This document shows, piece after piece, positions 27,195-36,112 of a DNA stretch of 40,246 nt. Location of the stretch: assembly GCF_004010325.2 (NCBI RefSeq), contig NZ_SADR02000040.1:1-40246 (forward strand), given 5' to 3'. Made by a program: the position numbers and the translations under genes. The stretch comes from Mesorhizobium sp. M00.F.Ca.ET.216.01.1.1. GTDB lineage: Bacteria; Pseudomonadota; Alphaproteobacteria; Rhizobiales; Rhizobiaceae. The notes under the pieces are model-generated. The model saw only the letters and a list, made by a program, of their open reading frames with translations, was not told the origin of the DNA and did no database searches. The stretch's first letter is position 1; each line of letters opens with the position of its first letter.

Positions 27195-27878
27195 GTGAAT
27201 AACAAGACTTTGGGGATTTTGGAACTCGAAAATAGACCGATCGGTCATCCCGGAGCGCTGTGCGCGCCCGAAACACATCAATTTCCGATCAAGTGCCTGA
27301 CCGTCGAAGGTGCAAACGTGGCCAGGCTTGTGGCTGGCGATCGATCAGTAAAGGATGCCTACATCCGTGGAGCACAAAAGCTGGAGAGCGAGGGTGTGGC
27401 AGCCATAACCACCAACTGCGGCTTCAGCTCACTGCATCAAGCCGAAGTAGCGGCAGCGGTTTCTGTACCTGTTGTGATGTCGAGCCTCGCGCTCGTGCCG
27501 CTTGTCGCCAAGAGTCTGCCTTTGGGGCGCAAAGTAGGAATTCTGACCTATGACTCTACCAAACTTGCTGAACGCCATCTCATTGGGGCCGGATGGTCGT
27601 CAACCGAGATAGACGTAGCAATTGGCGGTATCGAAGGCTCTTTAACGTGGCAGCGGCTTGCAGACACCTTCCCCGACGCCACTCCCGACCTTATCACAGC
27701 CGATGTACTGGCGGGGGCGAAATCGCTTTTGAATGCGGAGCCAACGGTAGGTGCACTCGTTTTCGAATGCGCCGGCTTCACACTCGCAGCAGAAGCAGTT
27801 CGGCGCGACACTGGCTTGTTGGTCGCAGACTTCGTAACTCTCGCAAAGATGCTTATAGAAGTCAGTCCCCCTGTGTGA
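27195..27878 (+). CDS. Asp/Glu/hydantoin racemase family protein, copy 2
   Basis: A 227-residue member of the same superfamily as the gene at 17981-18688. The two active-site cysteines are C75 in AAITTNCGFSS and C192 in LVFECAGFT. It starts at a GTG; AGGAG at 27183-27187 lies at good distance and no suitable ATG is near. It follows the DUF2817 gene by about 200 bases on the same strand and may be part of the same pathway. The paralogue differs at many positions but keeps the IGGIEG segment, so both probably act on related substrates. Racemase, isomerase or decarboxylase activity cannot be told apart from sequence. Confidence 0.85.
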   Translation: MNNKTLGILELENRPIGHPGALCAPETHQFPIKCLTVEGANVARLVAGDRSVKDAYIRGAQKLESEGVAAITTNCGFSSLHQAEVAAAVSVPVVMSSLALVPLVAKSLPLGRKVGILTYDSTKLAERHLIGAGWSSTEIDVAIGGIEGSLTWQRLADTFPDATPDLITADVLAGAKSLLNAEPTVGALVFECAGFTLAAEAVRRDTGLLVADFVTLAKMLIEVSPPV

Positions 27879-28870
27879 CGTCCAACAACGCGCCGGTTCC
27901 CGCGAACGTGGTGCGCTGGGCCAAGTCGTTGGAGGCGCAGCGGCGCTGGACGCTGCGATTGCGTAGAGGCTTCGGTGCCGGAAAGGTGTGCTGGGGCAAT
28001 GCGCGACCGCGGTCATGTGGCGGCAGTTGGCAACATTGGCGGCGGGATGAGTGCAATCCGGTTCGATGCGAACGGTGCATGACTAGGGCCGCGTGTTGGC
28101 GCGCCGACGGCACGCCGATCGGCGCCGGCGGCGAGTTGGCGCGGCGTGGACAGCGCCGGGAACCCAGACCCCCGTCAGCTCCAGCGTGACAGCACCCCGA
28201 CGGTTGGTCTTGACGCGCTCCCCCAGGAGCACCTCGGGAAAACAAGGGCCGGAGCGACCACCATGCAAGCTGGCCAGGCTCCCGGTAACCGGACGGGCCA
28301 GCTTCGAAACAGACATGGAGCCGGCCATGTCGCCTCACCAGCTTTTGAGCGTCAGCTCGATTGCCGCCGCGCTGTTCTCAACCCCGCCGAGAAACCGGCC
28401 CCCTCCGGCCCCTCGGCGACAGCCACGCGTGCTTCGCTGCGCGACGGCGAATGCGACAAACGCCTCGCTCTACTCTCCCGTGGTCCGCCCCCGATGCACG
28501 AGACTCGGCTTGCCCGGAGCAACCCTCGTTCCCACACGAAGAACCGGCCACCGCTGCTGACCGGGAACATGACGTCTAGCGGCTCGTACGTGTCCGCCCG
28601 AAGATGAGAAGCCGCATGCGGCATGCAGATGCTGACCACATTTCAAAGCACGCCGCCCGTGTGCGGCTCGCATTTCAGTAGCCACCGCATTTTGGCGCAA
28701 GCTCTCCGTGCCGAGATGCTACCCATTTCAGGATGTTGTCTCGTGGTCAGGTCATTCGCGGGAGAATGAGGGTCTGCCCTTTTGAGATCGAAATGCCTCA
28801 CGCGTAGCGTCAACAGCACTGATAGGTGCGGATTAACCGCGCCAGTGGCTCAAAGGGGAGGAACTAGAAG
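27879..28870. other. One kilobase without a recognised gene
   Basis: The stretch is very GC-rich and both strands have long overlapping open frames without recognisable motifs. A 12-base palindrome GCCGCATGCGGC lies at 28611-28622. It may be a decayed mobile element or structured RNA-type intron debris, but I found no diagnostic feature. The last 20 bases carry GGGGAGG, the ribosome-binding site of the next gene. Confidence 0.35.
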
Positions 28871-30469
28871 ATGACGATTTCTCGACGCGACCTCATTAAG
28901 ATCGGCATGGCCGCAGGAACGGTTGTATCGATCCCTTCGATTCTGCGGGCACAGACAGCGCCAACCGCCGCACAGATGGTCCGCATGGTGAAGACCGGAG
29001 AACTCCGTGTCTTCGATCCGATCTGGACGACGGCTAGCATCACCGCTGACCATGGCGCGGCAATTTACGACACGCTGTTCGCACTCGACTCCAAGTTTAT
29101 GCCGCAGCCTCAAATGGTGGGAAAGTGGGGCGTATCCGACGACAAGAAGACATATACGCTCGAGGTGCGGGATGGCCTAGGCTGGCACGACGGCACTCCC
29201 GTCACTGCGGCGGACTGTGTGGCCTCGATCCGCCGCTGGGCCCAGGTGGCTCCCGGCGGACAACTGATCATGGAACGAGCGAAGGATATTTCGAAGAAGG
29301 ATGACAAGACCTTCACGATCTCACTCAGAGAGCCACTTAGACTTTTGATCCATATCCTGGCGGACCTTACGACGCCGTGCCTGTTCATCATGCGCGAGAA
29401 GGACGCTAATCACCCTGCGACCGAACAGGTGAGCACGAATATCGGATCAGGACCGTTCAAGTTCAATGAGGCTCTTGCCAGGCCTGGCGCGAGCTTTGCC
29501 TATGACCGAAATGAACAGTACGTACCGCGCAATAACCCGCCCGATGGATTCGCCGGCGGGAAGATCGTCAAGGTCAATCGCGTCACCTGGGATAACATAA
29601 GCGATCAGCAGACAGCTTTGGCAGCCCTGCAAGCAGGCGAGATTGATTACTTTGAGTCGCCACCAGCCGATCTTCACACATTGATCGAGAGTGATCCCAA
29701 TCTTGAACTTCAGGTTCTGGACAAGGCGGGCTGGGACGTGGTCCTGCGCATGAATTTTCTGCAAAAGCCATTTGATAACGTCAAGACGCGACAAGCCGTC
29801 CTCCACCTGATCGATCAGGAAGCTTTCATGCGCGTCATGAACCCGAACTATGGCCGCCCCGTGACTTCAATATTCGGCAACGATACACCTGTATCTAACG
29901 ACGAAAACACGGGATGGTATAAGAAGGGCGGCGATCCGGAAAAAGCGAAGCAACTCTTCAAAGAGGCCGGTTATGCCGGTGAGAAGGTCGTCATTCTCCA
30001 GCCGACAGATTGGTCGGGAGCCAGCAATGCCTCGCAGCTATTGGCGGCGGCGCTGCGGAAGATCGGGGTCAACGCCGAGCTTGCACCGAGCGATTGGGGT
30101 GGAGTTGTTACACGCCGGGCGAACAAGGGCCCCATCGGGGACGGCGGCTGGAGCATCTTCATCACGGACGAACCCGATTATTCCCTCGGCAATCCGCTCA
30201 CTGAACCCATGCTAACCGCTAATGGCGACAAGGCTTGGTACGGCTGGCCGAAGAGCGACGAATATGAGGCTCTTCGGGCCGAATGGTCAAATGTCGAAAC
30301 GCTCGAAGAACGCGAGGCACTGGCTCGGAAGATGCAGCGAGTTTGGTGGGATTTTGTCGGCGATGTTAGGCTGGGGAAATACGTCTCGCCAATCGCGCGC
30401 GCCAAGACTCTCACTGGCTCAATTGGCATGCCAATGATCGTCCCGATGTGGAACATGCAGAAGGTCTGA
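28871..30469 (+). CDS. ABC transporter substrate-binding protein, family 5, first copy
   Basis: A 532-residue family 5 (DppA/OppA-type) solute-binding protein. The N-terminus SRRDLIKIGMAAGTVVS followed by ILRAQTA is a twin-arginine-type signal peptide with likely cleavage after LRA at about residue 27, so the mature protein is periplasmic. Family features include the lobe with WHDGTPVTAADCVASIRR near 110-127 and GSGPFKFNEA near 198. A strong GGGGAGG lies about nine bases before the ATG. It precedes a serine hydrolase gene closely and lies 2.1 kb upstream of a second binding-protein gene attached to the permease and ATPase genes; both probably feed the same importer. The ligand may be a peptide or another polar compound. 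Confidence 0.88.
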   Translation: MTISRRDLIKIGMAAGTVVSIPSILRAQTAPTAAQMVRMVKTGELRVFDPIWTTASITADHGAAIYDTLFALDSKFMPQPQMVGKWGVSDDKKTYTLEVRDGLGWHDGTPVTAADCVASIRRWAQVAPGGQLIMERAKDISKKDDKTFTISLREPLRLLIHILADLTTPCLFIMREKDANHPATEQVSTNIGSGPFKFNEALARPGASFAYDRNEQYVPRNNPPDGFAGGKIVKVNRVTWDNISDQQTALAALQAGEIDYFESPPADLHTLIESDPNLELQVLDKAGWDVVLRMNFLQKPFDNVKTRQAVLHLIDQEAFMRVMNPNYGRPVTSIFGNDTPVSNDENTGWYKKGGDPEKAKQLFKEAGYAGEKVVILQPTDWSGASNASQLLAAALRKIGVNAELAPSDWGGVVTRRANKGPIGDGGWSIFITDEPDYSLGNPLTEPMLTANGDKAWYGWPKSDEYEALRAEWSNVETLEEREALARKMQRVWWDFVGDVRLGKYVSPIARAKTLTGSIGMPMIVPMWNMQKV

Positions 30470-30516
30470 GGAGCGCGCTGGTTGCGATAGACAAACGTGA
30501 GGCTGGGGGTCTCTTG

Positions 30517-31767
30517 ATGGGTATGCTCGAATTCGACGGACAGCGCTATCTCGACGGCCGCGCGTCCGATCCGCGCAAACTCGGCTGGATGTGTGGTGCA
30601 CCGCCGCCCGCGGACAAGCGCATTAACCGTGAAGGTGACAATTTTCTCGAGTTCCCGCAGAGGCGCTGGTCGCTGTCACACATGCGCGAGTTTTTGGCGA
30701 CTGTGAATGTGTCGCGCGGGGAGGCGCGGCCTTCGCCGCTCGATCGTAGTGAGAAGGCGGCCGACATCGACGCGATCACCTTCGTCCAGCCGAACGAGCG
30801 TAGCCGCCGGTTCGATGAGGCGCTGTTCGACACCTACACCGACGGCATCGTGGTGCTGCACCGCGGCCGCATTGTATATGAGCGCTATTTTGGCGCGCTT
30901 CAGCCGCACCTTCCGCATTCGTGTCAGTCGGTCACAAAATCGTACGCTGGCACGCTTGCCGCAGCGTTCGTGCACGAAGGCGTGCTCGATGAGGGTAAGG
31001 TAATCTCGTATTACCTGCCCGAGTTGCGCGGCACCGCTTGGGAGGATGCTACGCTGCGCCAGGTAATGGATATGCAGACGGGTCTAGCCTACACAGGTGA
31101 TTATACGGACGAGCATTCTGGTGTTCGGGCGTTTGGCCGAGCCGTGGGCTATCGGTGGCGGCCGCCCGGCTACGTCGGCCCGCAAACTTTGTGCGACTAT
31201 CTGCGCACAATACGCAAGGAAGGCGCGCACGGCGAACGGTTCTCGTACAAGTGCGTTGACACGGAGGTCATGGCTTGGGTGATGGCGCGCGCGACCGGCC
31301 GCTCGTTCGCGCAGCTCCTGCACGAGCGCCTTTGGGCGCCGCTGGGCTGCGAGGAGAATGCCTACATTGTCGTCGACTCGGGAGGCATGCCGATGGTCTG
31401 CGGCGGCCTGAGCTCTACCTTGCGTGACTTGGCGCGCTTCGGCGAGCTGATGCGTCGCGAAGGCGAGTGGAATGGAAAGCAGCTCATTCCCGCGTCCGTC
31501 GTATACGAGGTGCAAAAGGGCGTTGAGTCCGAGAAGTGCCCCAATGTGCCGCAGCCCGGCTGTTCGTATCGCAGCCAGTGGTGGGTGACACACAACGAGC
31601 TGGGTGCCTTGGAAGCTCGGGGCATGTACGGTCAGCGCCTATATGTCGCGCCGAGGGCGGAGATGGTGGTCGCCCGCTTCGCGTCGCACCCGCTGCTGAC
31701 AAATGCTGGGAATGACTCGATCACTGTCCCGCAAATGCTGGCACTGGGGCGGATGCTGCGTGCATAG
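30517..31767 (+). CDS. Serine hydrolase, class C beta-lactamase fold (NylB-like)
   Basis: A 416-residue penicillin-binding/beta-lactamase-fold hydrolase. The nucleophile motif SVTK (S138, K141 from the chosen start) lies in CQSVTKSYAGTLAAAFVHEG, and FSYKCVDTEVMAWV holds the tyrosine motif. The sequence style, including the FLATVNVSRGEARPSPL stretch before the core, resembles 6-aminohexanoate-dimer hydrolase NylB, which hydrolyses linear amides. The start at 30517 (MGMLEFDGQRYLDG) is preferred over 30448, which would overlap the binding-protein gene; a GGGGGT stretch precedes it. No signal peptide is seen, so it may act in the cytoplasm on imported amides. It lies 47 bases downstream of the first binding-protein gene and is probably co-transcribed. 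Confidence 0.85.
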   Translation: MGMLEFDGQRYLDGRASDPRKLGWMCGAPPPADKRINREGDNFLEFPQRRWSLSHMREFLATVNVSRGEARPSPLDRSEKAADIDAITFVQPNERSRRFDEALFDTYTDGIVVLHRGRIVYERYFGALQPHLPHSCQSVTKSYAGTLAAAFVHEGVLDEGKVISYYLPELRGTAWEDATLRQVMDMQTGLAYTGDYTDEHSGVRAFGRAVGYRWRPPGYVGPQTLCDYLRTIRKEGAHGERFSYKCVDTEVMAWVMARATGRSFAQLLHERLWAPLGCEENAYIVVDSGGMPMVCGGLSSTLRDLARFGELMRREGEWNGKQLIPASVVYEVQKGVESEKCPNVPQPGCSYRSQWWVTHNELGALEARGMYGQRLYVAPRAEMVVARFASHPLLTNAGNDSITVPQMLALGRMLRA

Positions 31768-32549
31768 CCCGCACGACGGGCACGCTCGCGTCGAGCAGTC
31801 CAGATTCCAGAGACGTTGGGAAGAATTTGAGCATTCGTACCGATTGTGGTCGAAACGCCGATGACGTTCTGATCGCCTTTTGGATCTGCTTGCGCTCGGA
31901 ACGCCTCAAAAAGCAATCTTAGCTCGAAGGACTCGTCGAGCCCCGTGAAAAAGCTATTGGCGCAGGCACCGCAGCGTCCAGTCGACGGCCGAGGATCTGC
32001 CGCTTCAAGGCTTGTGTTTGGACGAAACCGGGCGGGAGTATTTTATCTTGCTCCATGTTGGCCAGGCTACCTCGTCGATAGCGGAGGGAGGGGTCCCCAT
32101 CCGTGAGCGCCATTTCTTAGTCCACCGGCCCGGCGGCGGGACAACGACGCGCGCTTCATCGCCCGCTCGGCCTCTGAGCGCATGGTGTCAAAGGGCTTAC
32201 TCTTGCGCCGTTCAAGCTCGAACTCAATCAAGAGAGCAAGAGAGACGCAGGCGGGCGTCACCGTCTTCCAAGATCTATCTGGCTGCGAGATAGCAAAAAT
32301 AGTGAAACAGTATTTGACCAATAGGGACCCATATTTGACGGTCGACGGACCGAACAGCACTTGCCTGCGGCGTCGGCTGTTCGATCGATCGGTTAAACTA
32401 GTGCGGACCAATGAAGCCGATGACCATAGTCGAATTCCGGGCGAGTCGCTGTCAAGTACACGCATTGAAGGTGATACATTCGCCTCCGCCGACAAGAGCA
32501 GTCAGACGTCAGTGAAGACAGATAAAGAGAAATAAGGAAGGGAACGTCA
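31768..32549. other. Intergenic region upstream of the second binding-protein gene
   Basis: No convincing gene is seen. A plus frame at 32182-32535 has no recognisable domain. The region probably holds the promoter of the transporter operon: a TATTTGAC direct repeat with 21-base spacing sits at 32311-32339, and AGGAAGGG just before 32550 is the ribosome-binding site. Confidence 0.4.
32311..32339 (+). repeat. TATTTGAC direct repeat, 21-base period
   Basis: TATTTGAC occurs at 32311-32318 and again at 32332-32339, two helical turns apart, 210 bases before the transporter operon start. The spacing would place two bound protein subunits on the same DNA face. A similar TATATTTGACC lies upstream of the intact amidase gene at 22632. 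The function is unproven. Confidence 0.4.
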
Positions 32550-34214
32550 ATGACACGAAATGCTAGTTGGCTCGACAATCTTCGCGCTGGCCTTACGCCT
32601 CCCGAAAACCACTTAATAGATGGGTACGTCGATGGTCGCGTAAGTCGTCGCGAATTTTTGCGGCATGGCAGTTTGCTTGGCCTGTCGCTGCCCTTTCTTG
32701 GCCGGGTCGGGCTGGCAACTGGCTTGGGCGCCGCGCCGTCCGTAGCTCGGGCCGCGGGCCAGCCAGGCGCAACCATTCGGGTTGCCTGCACAGCGCCGGA
32801 GGCGGAGATCGACCCTGTCCTGGTGGGTGACTATGGTGCGTTCCTGATGCTCCAGCAGGTCGGCGAGTTCCTCTGCGTGGATGGGCCCGACTTGCTGCTA
32901 AGGCCCTCGCTTGCGACAAGCTGGAAGTCCAATGAGGACGGCTCCGTCTGGACCTTCACGTTGCGCAAGGGCGTCAAATTTCATTCTGGCGGCGAGATGA
33001 GAGCTGACGATGTCGTCGCCACCATGGACCGCCTGGCTGATCCCAAGAATTCCTCGAACGCACTTTCGGTGTTCAAGGGCATCCTTCAGTCGGGCGCTAC
33101 TCGCAAAGTGGACGATTACACCGTCGAGTTCCATCTCAACGGTCCGAACGGCAACTTTCCTTACCTGGTTTCGTCAGACAACTATAATGCGATCATTCTG
33201 CCTGCCAGCTATCCCGGGCACTACGAGACGGCTTGGGACGGTACCGGACCGTTTAGACTGCACAAATACACCCGAAATGTGGGCGCGAGCTTCATCCGGA
33301 ATGAAGAGTACTGGGGACGTAAGTCGCTGCCAGCAAGGACAGAATTTACCTTCTTCGCTGATATCCAGCCTCAAATACTCGCGTTGCAGGCTGGAGAGGT
33401 AGACATAATCAACAAGCTTCCCGCGCTCGCCGGCGTGGCGCTACTGAACGATCCTAGCGTCAACGTTATGACCATAAAGTCTTCCGCGCATCAGCCAGTT
33501 CACATGCAATGCGACAGTGAGGTGTTCAAGGACCCGCGCGTCCGTCAGGCGGTGTCCCTATGTCTCGACCGCGAAAAGCTCAAGACGGGTCTAATGAAAG
33601 ACCGTGCCATTATCGGGAACGACAGTCCCCTCGCCTCGGTCTATCCCTCCGCGGACCCGAGCGTGCCGCAGCGCAAGCAGGACATCCGAAAGGCCAGAGA
33701 ACTGATGAAGGCGGCAGGGAAGGAGAATGGCTTCCAAGTAGCGCTTACAACCGAGCAGTATCTGGAAATCCCGGCCTATGCGCAGCTGATCCAGCGCTGG
33801 GTAAAGGAGATCGGCATCGATCTGACTTTGGACATTATGGACCGGAATGTTTTCTACGGCGATGCGGTAAGAGGCAAATCGCCGTGGCGGGACTCGGTCA
33901 TGGGTATAGCTGACTTCGGCCACCGCGGGGTGCCGAACGTCTTTTTAACAGCGATACTCACAAGCGACGGCTCTTGGAATTCAGCAAATCTCCAGAACAG
34001 AGAATATGACGCCCTGGCCAAATCCTACATCGGAACTCTTGATCTGGAATCGCAGCGCCAAGTTGCAGGGCAAATCCAGCGGCTTTTGCTTGAGGAGACG
34101 CCGGTGCTCTACGGTTATTTCTTCGACCATCTGACAGCGATGGCGAAACATATCGTAGGCGTCCAACCGACCGCCATGGGGCAACTTTTCCTGCAGGAGG
34201 CGGGCAAGGCATAA
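32550..34214 (+). CDS. ABC transporter substrate-binding protein, family 5, second copy
   Basis: A 554-residue family 5 binding protein. The signal is of twin-arginine type but set back: SRREFLRHGSLLGLSLPFLG begins at residue 32 and SVARA ends near 68, where cleavage is likely. Such an N-terminal extension of about 30 residues occurs in some rhizobial binding proteins. Lobe features include LRKGVKFHSGGEMRADDVVA and GTGPFRLHKYT. AGGAAGGG precedes the ATG. It is the first gene of the run binding protein, permease, permease, ATPase, amidase, all on the plus strand with short gaps or overlaps. It probably captures the primary ligand of the importer. From memory the order matches y4tO-y4tS of pNGR234a; unverified. 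Confidence 0.88.
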   Translation: MTRNASWLDNLRAGLTPPENHLIDGYVDGRVSRREFLRHGSLLGLSLPFLGRVGLATGLGAAPSVARAAGQPGATIRVACTAPEAEIDPVLVGDYGAFLMLQQVGEFLCVDGPDLLLRPSLATSWKSNEDGSVWTFTLRKGVKFHSGGEMRADDVVATMDRLADPKNSSNALSVFKGILQSGATRKVDDYTVEFHLNGPNGNFPYLVSSDNYNAIILPASYPGHYETAWDGTGPFRLHKYTRNVGASFIRNEEYWGRKSLPARTEFTFFADIQPQILALQAGEVDIINKLPALAGVALLNDPSVNVMTIKSSAHQPVHMQCDSEVFKDPRVRQAVSLCLDREKLKTGLMKDRAIIGNDSPLASVYPSADPSVPQRKQDIRKARELMKAAGKENGFQVALTTEQYLEIPAYAQLIQRWVKEIGIDLTLDIMDRNVFYGDAVRGKSPWRDSVMGIADFGHRGVPNVFLTAILTSDGSWNSANLQNREYDALAKSYIGTLDLESQRQVAGQIQRLLLEETPVLYGYFFDHLTAMAKHIVGVQPTAMGQLFLQEAGKA

Positions 34215-34305
34215 TGCGGGTAAGGCACATGCGCGGTCGGTCGGCCTTGGTCACCAGGCCGACCGAATTAGCAATCTTTCCGCCACCTCATCCGGGCACG
34301 ATCCA

Positions 34306-35262
34306 ATGAGCCGTTTCCTAGGTAGGCGCTTCGCCTTTTCGTTGACCACGCTGTTTTTGCTGAGCCTCCTCGTGTTCTTTGTCGGACAGGTTCTGCCCGG
34401 CAATGTGGGCCGAACTATCCTTGGCCCTTTGGCCGATCAGGAGGCCGTAGATGCGCTGAATCGCCAGTTTGGCCTCGATCGACCGATCGTCGAGCAATAC
34501 GGCACGTGGATATGGCATTTCCTTCAAGGCGACATGGGCCAGTCATACATCTATGGGGTGCCCGTCGCGCCCTTCATAGTGCAGGCCCTCGGCAATTCAT
34601 TAAAGCTTGCGTTGGTGGCCTTCATGCTCGTCGTTCCGCTCGGCATTCTAGGAGGAGTGCTGGCTGCCCTAAATGCTGACAGGCCAATCGACAGAGTTAT
34701 TAGCATGGGGGGGCTGTCGGCGACCGTGATGCCGGAATTCGTTAGTGGCGTTGTGCTGATAATGATCTTTGGCGTTTGGCTGCGCTGGCTACCGATTTCT
34801 GCTGCTTGGCCGGAAGGTGCGGGCCCCCTAACCCAACTCTACTATGTGATCTTGCCCGCCATTCCGCTCGTTCTCGTCCTGTTCGGCTACATTGCCCGAA
34901 TGACGCGCGCAAGCATGATCGAAGCGCTCGACTCGGACTATACTCGCACTGCCGTCCTCAAGGGGCTGACTTGGCGCCGTGTCATCTGGCGGCACGTACT
35001 AAGGAACGCACTGCTGCCCACGATTACGGTCATAGCTAGCCAGACCGGTTACCTTATAGGCGGCCTTATCGTGGTGGAGACGCTGTTCCGATACCAAGGG
35101 ATCGGATCGCTGATTTTCAGGGCAGCCAAGGCCAAGGATTTCGCAATGCTGGAGGCGGGCGTACTGATTATAGGCATCACCTATGCCGTGGCGACTTTGC
35201 TCGCCGATATCCTGTACTCCATTCTCAACCCACGTATTCAGATGGAGACGGCGAATGACTGA
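34306..35262 (+). CDS. ABC transporter permease, DppB type
   Basis: A 318-residue inner-membrane permease with a first transmembrane helix at about residues 10-30, the periplasmic part with LNRQFGLDRPIVEQY and GDMGQS at 75-80 characteristic of DppB/OppB, and further helices at about 95-120, 135-160, 178-198, 240-260 and 280-305. The cytoplasmic EAA loop that contacts the ATPase reads EALDSDYTRTAVLKGL at 206-221. No strong ribosome-binding site is visible. Its stop codon overlaps the start of the next gene by eight bases, which shows tight coupling. It forms the membrane channel together with the DppC-type partner. Confidence 0.9.
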   Translation: MSRFLGRRFAFSLTTLFLLSLLVFFVGQVLPGNVGRTILGPLADQEAVDALNRQFGLDRPIVEQYGTWIWHFLQGDMGQSYIYGVPVAPFIVQALGNSLKLALVAFMLVVPLGILGGVLAALNADRPIDRVISMGGLSATVMPEFVSGVVLIMIFGVWLRWLPISAAWPEGAGPLTQLYYVILPAIPLVLVLFGYIARMTRASMIEALDSDYTRTAVLKGLTWRRVIWRHVLRNALLPTITVIASQTGYLIGGLIVVETLFRYQGIGSLIFRAAKAKDFAMLEAGVLIIGITYAVATLLADILYSILNPRIQMETAND

Positions 35263-36112
35263 TGTTGACGCTAGTCACCGCCAACGCCGTATCCACGAAG
35301 TGTTCGCGGCGCTGTTCGTCTCCGGCTCCTTTGTGACGGGCATGACGATAGTTCTTTTTTGGGCGCTTTGTACCGTTCTCGGCCGGCACCTTGTGCCGTA
35401 TGATCCGCTGGCTGACGATATCTTGAATGCGCTGGCACCTCCCTCTGCAGAACATTGGTTCGGGACTGACCAACTAGGCCGTGACATTTTTTCCCGGGTC
35501 ATTGTCGGTTCGCGAGACATTCTTACAGTAGCGCCTCTGGCGACGATCTTGGCGACTGGTGTTGGCACAGTACTCGGTCTTCTAACCGGCTATTTTCGAG
35601 GTGTTGTAGACGACGTCGTCTCGCGCTTTAACGAAGCGATGATGGCGATGCCGTCGGTCATTGTTGCGCTACTTGCGATCGTCGCGCTGGGTACCTCAGA
35701 AACAACGGTGATCATCGTCATCGGTCTGTCTTTCGCCCCTGTTATCGCCCGCACTGTCCGCTCTACTGTTCTCGCAGAGCGTGAACTCGATTACATCGCG
35801 GCTGCCAAGCTCCGTCATGAGAATTCCATGCACATCATGTTCGTCGAAATTCTTCCCAACATACTCCCTCCCATCCTCGTCGAATTCACGGTGCGTCTTG
35901 GCTATGCGATCTTTGCAGTCGCCACACTGAGCTTCATCGGTTTCGGCTTACAGCCGCCATCACCTGACTGGGGGCTGTCAATATCGACCAACTACTCAAT
36001 GATCAGCGGAGGTTATTGGTGGGCCGTGGTGTTTGATGCGCTAGCCATTGCCAGCCTTGTGATCGGGATAAATTTGGTGGCCGACGGGCTGCAAGGAGCA
36101 CTCAATGACTAA
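35255..36112 (+). CDS. ABC transporter permease, DppC type
   Basis: A 285-residue inner-membrane permease. The segment EHWFGTDQLGRDIFSRVIVG at 66-85 is the DppC/OppC signature, and RELDYIAAAKL is the EAA loop. Transmembrane helices are evident near residues 20-42, 93-115, 128-155 and 200-275. The start is taken at 35255 (MTDVDASHRQRRIHEVF), inside the last codons of the DppB-type gene (ATGACTGA overlap); an open frame upstream to 35183 lies within that gene and is not used. It pairs with the DppB-type permease and also overlaps the ATPase gene start by eight bases. Confidence 0.9.
   Translation: MTDVDASHRQRRIHEVFAALFVSGSFVTGMTIVLFWALCTVLGRHLVPYDPLADDILNALAPPSAEHWFGTDQLGRDIFSRVIVGSRDILTVAPLATILATGVGTVLGLLTGYFRGVVDDVVSRFNEAMMAMPSVIVALLAIVALGTSETTVIIVIGLSFAPVIARTVRSTVLAERELDYIAAAKLRHENSMHIMFVEILPNILPPILVEFTVRLGYAIFAVATLSFIGFGLQPPSPDWGLSISTNYSMISGGYWWAVVFDALAIASLVIGINLVADGLQGALND

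Noticed and set aside
27593..28189. A 198-codon plus frame overlapping the second racemase-like gene
   Set aside because: Its first part is an alternative frame of the real gene and the rest is arginine-rich, typical of spurious frames in GC-rich DNA.
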